A stretch of DNA of 7,204 nt from Planctomycetaceae bacterium (lineage in GTDB: Bacteria > Planctomycetota > Planctomycetia > Pirellulales > Pirellulaceae). A model generated the notes under the pieces. It ran no database searches, had not been told where the DNA came from, and was given only the letters and a program-made list of their open reading frames with translations. The position numbers and the translations under genes were made by a program. The stretch covers positions 1 to 7,204 of the forward strand of contig SLEY01000215.1 in the NCBI GenBank assembly GCA_007124535.1, written 5' to 3'. How positions within the stretch are numbered: position 1 is the first letter of the stretch; each line of letters begins with the position of its first letter. Shown here piece by piece: positions 4,928-7,204 of the stretch.

Positions 4928-6417
4928 CAAGGGGCCTGATGGGTTTGCCAAGGAGACTCGGAAACATTGGAGATATCTGTGGCAAAGCCCCGGTGCACCG
5001 CCTCGCCGCGATCATGCCACGGGGCCGCGCGGCTGATGGTCGTTGGTGTTTCTTCCGGTGAATTCTCCTGCAGGAACGCGTGCAATTCGGCTTCCATGTC
5101 CCGCCATTGCGCAACAAAACCGGGGGAAGCGTCCCGGCCCGCGTTGTGATCGACATCCTCTTCCTCGGCCGTCCGCGACACCTGGGGCGATTCGGGGGAA
5201 GCGTCCCGACCCGCGTTGTGATCGACATCCTCTTCCTCGGTCGCCCGCGACACCTGGGGCGATTCGGGGGAAGCGTCCCGGCCCGCGTCGTGATCGACAT
5301 CCTCTTCCTCGGTCGCCCGCGACACCTGGGGCGATTCGGGGGAAGCGGAGGGGCGAACTGTGTAGCCGACCGGCATCAGTTTGGGCGAGTGGTCTACGGA
5401 CACATAGCGGTCTTCATCGGGCGGATCGACGACCACCCAGCGTTGCCGCTCCTCCGCCGGCACCGACGCCCGCCAAATCGCCAGGATCCGCCGCGCGCTG
5501 ATGTGCGGGTTCCCCGCTCGATTCCCCGGCTGGCCCGCCTGCTTGGGCTGTAGCGGCAGCCAGAGCATCGCGATCAAAGAACTGCCGCGCAGGAACCGAC
5601 CTCCGATGATTCGGCCGCTGTGGTCCAGATTCAGAACATAATGAAAATGTTTGACGTCATAGTTCTTCGGGGCTTTGTCGTATTCCCGACTGGTATCTCG
5701 GATATACGCCAGATTCAAACGCACTTGGACCAGATTGTTCGAGATGCGGGCTGAATCCGAGTTGAAAGCATAAACCGGGTAATTCCATTTTTCCTCACCC
5801 GGATCGGCCTCCATACCTAAGGCGTGTCTCCCGCGGCCCAGCCAGTTGGCGAGGACTACGTGAAAGATTCCTGCGCTAATATTCCCCCCCGATCCCGAAA
5901 GATCGACCACATCGTTAAAGATGTACAATTCGGCAAGCAGGCCTTTGATGTCCGACGGGGTGAACACAACATCCCGATAACGCACCGTTTGCTGCGGTTC
6001 GGCGTGGCGGATCGCAGCGGCTGCCCACCCATTGCAATGGCCCGACCAACTGGGAACCTCCATCCGCGGGCCCCGAATCGCCCGAAACAGACCACGCCGT
6101 TCCACCGGCGCTTTCCACCGCTCGTTGTCCTGATCCTCCCAGTCCGCCGCCGGCGTTCGGCCCCTGTGGAAGGCCCGGTCATATTTGCGCATCGCCTGAA
6201 TCGTGCCACCGTAATTATCGGGATATATATAGCCCGAATACGGGATTTGATGCGGTGGCACGCTGCCGCTTTCCGGCAGCGCATCGAATCGCCACTCCAA
6301 TTCGGTGCCCCAGTACCGCCGGAACACCTGATTCTGATGTTGGATGTCTTGGGAAGGTATGGTGGAACCTGCCGCAGTGGCGCTGAGCAGCAGGGCGCAT
6401 ACGACCGTGAATCCCAT
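4927..6417 (-). CDS. Secreted transglutaminase, oomycete-elicitor (GP42-like) family
   Basis: A 496-residue protein. It opens with a signal peptide (MGFTVVCALLLSATAAG, 1-17) lacking the usual basic n-region. The core (about 25-300) matches the TGase_elicitor family known from Phytophthora GP42 and marine Vibrio. The catalytic Cys is C128 in SWSGHCNGW, then comes VVFTPSDIKGLLAELY (150-165). The His is H186 in IFHVVLANWLG, and the Asp is likely D205, just before KWNYPVYAF (210-218), the place of the Pep-13 motif (VWNQPVRGF). Such enzymes link glutamine side chains to amines or lysines; substrates here are unknown. Three 24-residue Ser/Pro and Glu/Asp-rich repeats (358-429) and a tail of 67 residues follow, beyond the usual family length. 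ATG 6417 is chosen for its signal peptide and the CGGAG 6 bases upstream; ATG 6468 would bury the signal peptide and lacks a ribosome site. The stop overlaps the next gene's start. Confidence 0.85.
   Translation of the reverse strand: MGFTVVCALLLSATAAGSTIPSQDIQHQNQVFRRYWGTELEWRFDALPESGSVPPHQIPYSGYIYPDNYGGTIQAMRKYDRAFHRGRTPAADWEDQDNERWKAPVERRGLFRAIRGPRMEVPSWSGHCNGWAAAAIRHAEPQQTVRYRDVVFTPSDIKGLLAELYIFNDVVDLSGSGGNISAGIFHVVLANWLGRGRHALGMEADPGEEKWNYPVYAFNSDSARISNNLVQVRLNLAYIRDTSREYDKAPKNYDVKHFHYVLNLDHSGRIIGGRFLRGSSLIAMLWLPLQPKQAGQPGNRAGNPHISARRILAIWRASVPAEERQRWVVVDPPDEDRYVSVDHSPKLMPVGYTVRPSASPESPQVSRATEEEDVDHDAGRDASPESPQVSRATEEEDVDHNAGRDASPESPQVSRTAEEEDVDHNAGRDASPGFVAQWRDMEAELHAFLQENSPEETPTTISRAAPWHDRGEAVHRGFATDISNVSESPWQTHQAP
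5121..5347 (-). repeat. 72-bp tandem repeat inside the transglutaminase gene
   Basis: Three full 72-bp units begin at 5122, 5194 and 5266, plus about 10 bases of a fourth from 5338. They encode 24-residue units of the form ASPESPQVSR-ATEEEDVDHNAGRD. The units differ at only a few bases, and one carries TA in place of AT. The multiple-of-three length keeps the frame. The near-identity indicates recent duplication by slippage or unequal exchange, so copy number may vary between strains. The encoded region is probably disordered and strongly acidic. Confidence 0.95.
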
Positions 6418-6423
6418 GATTGG

Positions 6424-6428
6424 CTCCG
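6424..6428 (-). promoter_or_regulatory. Shine-Dalgarno site of the transglutaminase gene
   Basis: CGGAG on the minus strand, 6 bases before ATG 6417. It supports that start over ATG 6468, which has no purine-rich site in front. Confidence 0.65.
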
Positions 6429-6570
6429 TGTGGAAGAACGTTGGGCTGATGAACTCAACAGGCGTCATAAATACGACCCCGGGAATTGGGTCGTGGGAGG
6501 GCTCTTTGGCCTAACCTTCTTCGACCCGAGACGTTTATTCCCATGCTACCGATCGAACCCAATATGCGGA

Positions 6571-6757
6571 TTTCCGGGAACCCTGGTTCGCCTATGCCAC
6601 TTTTTCCAGCATTACCGGAAATGCGTTTTCCGGAAAGCCATCTTCCAGGATACCCGTTCTGGGGGCTTCATCTAGCCCGAGAGGTTGGTCCATTGGCGAC
6701 TGCCGCGAATCCTTGTGGCTGGGGCGCCGGGCCCGGAATTATACCGCGCGCCGGAAA
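6571..6757. repeat. Cluster of CCGGAA/TTCCGG motifs
   Basis: TTCCGG at 6572-6577 (within TTCCGGGAA), CCGGAA at 6615-6620, TTCCGGAA at 6628-6635, CCGGAA at 6733-6738 and CCGGAA at 6751-6756. The second and third form an inverted repeat CCGGAAA-TGCGT-TTTCCGG (6615-6633) able to make a short hairpin. The cluster is upstream of the transglutaminase gene and could be an operator array. Confidence 0.4.
6738..6743 (-). promoter_or_regulatory. Possible -10 box (minus strand)
   Basis: A perfect TATAAT on the minus strand, but no recognisable -35 hexamer at 16-18 bases. If used, it would start a transcript near 6731 with a leader of about 310 bases before the transglutaminase ATG. It sits between two of the CCGGAA motifs, where a regulator would interfere with polymerase. 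Confidence 0.3.
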
Positions 6758-6789
6758 TTGGCTCGTTTAGCGAACCACGGAACTCGAAC

Positions 6790-6821
6790 CCTCGTTCCCA
6801 CGCTTCCGCGTGGGAACGAGG
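6790..6821. repeat. REP-like palindromic element
   Basis: CCTCGTTCCCACGC, loop TTCC, then GCGTGGGAACGAGG: a perfect 14-bp stem with a 4-base loop. The core GTTCCCACGC...GCGTGGGAAC resembles dispersed intergenic hairpins seen in many bacterial genomes, some linked to REP-associated tyrosine transposases. Only one copy is in this window. It lies 27 bases past the stop of the ketoacyl synthase and might also protect or end that transcript, though no T tract follows. Confidence 0.7.
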
Positions 6822-6848
6822 CAGCCACATCGCGTGTTCCTGATGAAA

Positions 6849-7204
6849 TCATACCTCTGGTGACGAGTGGGGCGCCGAATTGGCGCCCTCCGCGGGGGCA
6901 GGTTCCGAACGCGGCGGCGACCGCTCCTCCATGCCTCCGCCAACCAGCGAGCGCTGCCAGTGGATCGCCAGCATCAGGCAATTGATGCCCGAGCCGATTC
7001 CCAGCAAGGCGGTCTTGTCGCCCGGTTGGACCTGCCCGCGTTCGGCGCCCAGCGCCAAGGTGATGGGCAGGGCCACGGCCCCGGTGTTTCCCAGCCAGGG
7101 GTAGGTGATGAAATCTCGCCCTTCCGGGATTTCCAAGGCGGTCAGCATCTGCTTGCGGTGGGCCACGCCGACTTGGTGGCAGAATACCCGGTCGATCTCT
7201 GCCA
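6849..7204 (-). CDS. 3-oxoacyl-ACP synthase III / OleA-like enzyme, C-terminal part
   Basis: The C-terminal 117 residues of a thiolase-fold enzyme whose 5' part lies beyond the right edge. FCHQVGVAHRKQM carries the active-site His, and GNTGAVALPI carries the Asn 30 residues later, the same spacing as in E. coli FabH (H244/N274) and Xanthomonas OleA (H285/N315). The HQVG-x-x-HRK motif and the GIGSGINCLMLAIHW C-terminal strand look closer to OleA than to FabH, which has HQAN and GGGFTWG. OleA condenses two fatty acyl-CoAs head to head for long-chain hydrocarbons; FabH starts fatty acid synthesis. The active-site Cys is outside the window. After the fold ends, about 33 residues rich in Glu, Ser, Pro and Ala form an unusual low-complexity tail. 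No oleB, oleC or oleD gene follows downstream, so the specific role remains open. Confidence 0.85.
   Translation of the reverse strand, partial: AEIDRVFCHQVGVAHRKQMLTALEIPEGRDFITYPWLGNTGAVALPITLALGAERGQVQPGDKTALLGIGSGINCLMLAIHWQRSLVGGGMEERSPPRSEPAPAEGANSAPHSSPEV
6870..6888. repeat. Short inverted repeat in the ketoacyl synthase tail
   Basis: GGGCGCC-GAATT-GGCGCCC is a perfect 7-bp stem with a 5-base loop, lying in the codons of the low-complexity C-terminal tail. With the hairpin at 6790-6821 it makes the 3' end of this gene strongly structured. Confidence 0.5.

Larger units (their letters stand above)
6418..6848. other. Intergenic region upstream of the transglutaminase gene
   Basis: 431 bases without a convincing gene. 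It contains five CCGGAA/TTCCGG motifs (6572-6756), a minus-strand TATAAT (6738-6743) without a good -35, and a perfect REP-like hairpin (6790-6821). A plus-strand frame at 6543-6770 is open but has no ribosome site and no recognisable protein. The promoter of the transglutaminase gene should lie here but could not be pinned down. Confidence 0.5.

Noticed and set aside
5121..5347. Possible CRISPR-like array
   Set aside because: The 72-bp units are contiguous with no unique spacers and keep a protein frame, so this is an intragenic tandem repeat.
5043..5553. Plus-strand frames with repeats such as ARVVIDILFLGRPRHLGRF
   Set aside because: They are open only because the 72-bp repeat is read antisense; the minus frame has the signal peptide, catalytic residues and ribosome site.
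6543..6770. Plus-strand frame starting MLPIEPNMRISGNPG
   Set aside because: Pro-rich and open for about 75 codons, but it has no ribosome site or recognised family and crosses the CCGGAA cluster and the minus-strand -10.
6713..6985. Plus-strand frame containing LVPTLPRGNE
   Set aside because: This peptide is the usual false translation of the REP-like hairpin; the rest is antisense to the ketoacyl synthase gene.

Overview
The window is GC-rich and gene-dense, and it looks like a chromosomal segment of a planctomycete (Planctomycetota). Three things suggest this: a membrane-anchored, squalene-cyclase-like toroid protein of the kind expanded in that phylum, a GYF_2 (DUF4339) membrane protein, and weak or missing Shine-Dalgarno sites at several genes. 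This is inference from protein style, because no rRNA or taxonomic marker gene is present.

Left part (1-719): a complete tRNA-Pro(GGG) lies on the minus strand, with a good sigma70-type promoter and an intrinsic terminator. Beyond its 3' end is a repeat-rich, hairpin-forming stretch (1-120). From 272 to 719 there is no gene, only promoter-like elements and a small 9-bp repeat cluster. A 502-residue toroid protein (720-2228, plus) follows. It converges on an 81-residue winged-helix-like protein (2331-2576, minus) that has a strong Shine-Dalgarno site. The stretch 2577-3087 carries no convincing gene.

Right part (3056-6417, minus strand, read right to left): a secreted transglutaminase of the oomycete-elicitor (GP42/Pep-13) family carries three near-identical 24-residue acidic repeats near its C terminus. 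Its stop codon overlaps the start of an unrecognised membrane protein with about nine hydrophobic segments (TGATG). A GYF_2/coiled-coil membrane protein follows after 121 bp, with its own apparently leaderless promoter, and the run ends at a GC-rich palindrome. These three genes are the most interesting part of the window: a secreted or periplasmic crosslinking-type enzyme translationally coupled to a membrane protein, next to a protein with a putative proline-rich-peptide-binding domain. A joint function is plausible but not shown.

Right edge (6418-7204): an intergenic region with clustered CCGGAA motifs and a perfect 14-bp-stem REP-like hairpin separates the transglutaminase from the C-terminal part of a thiolase-fold ketoacyl synthase III. 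Its residues resemble OleA (head-to-head hydrocarbon synthesis) more than housekeeping FabH. That gene runs off the window.
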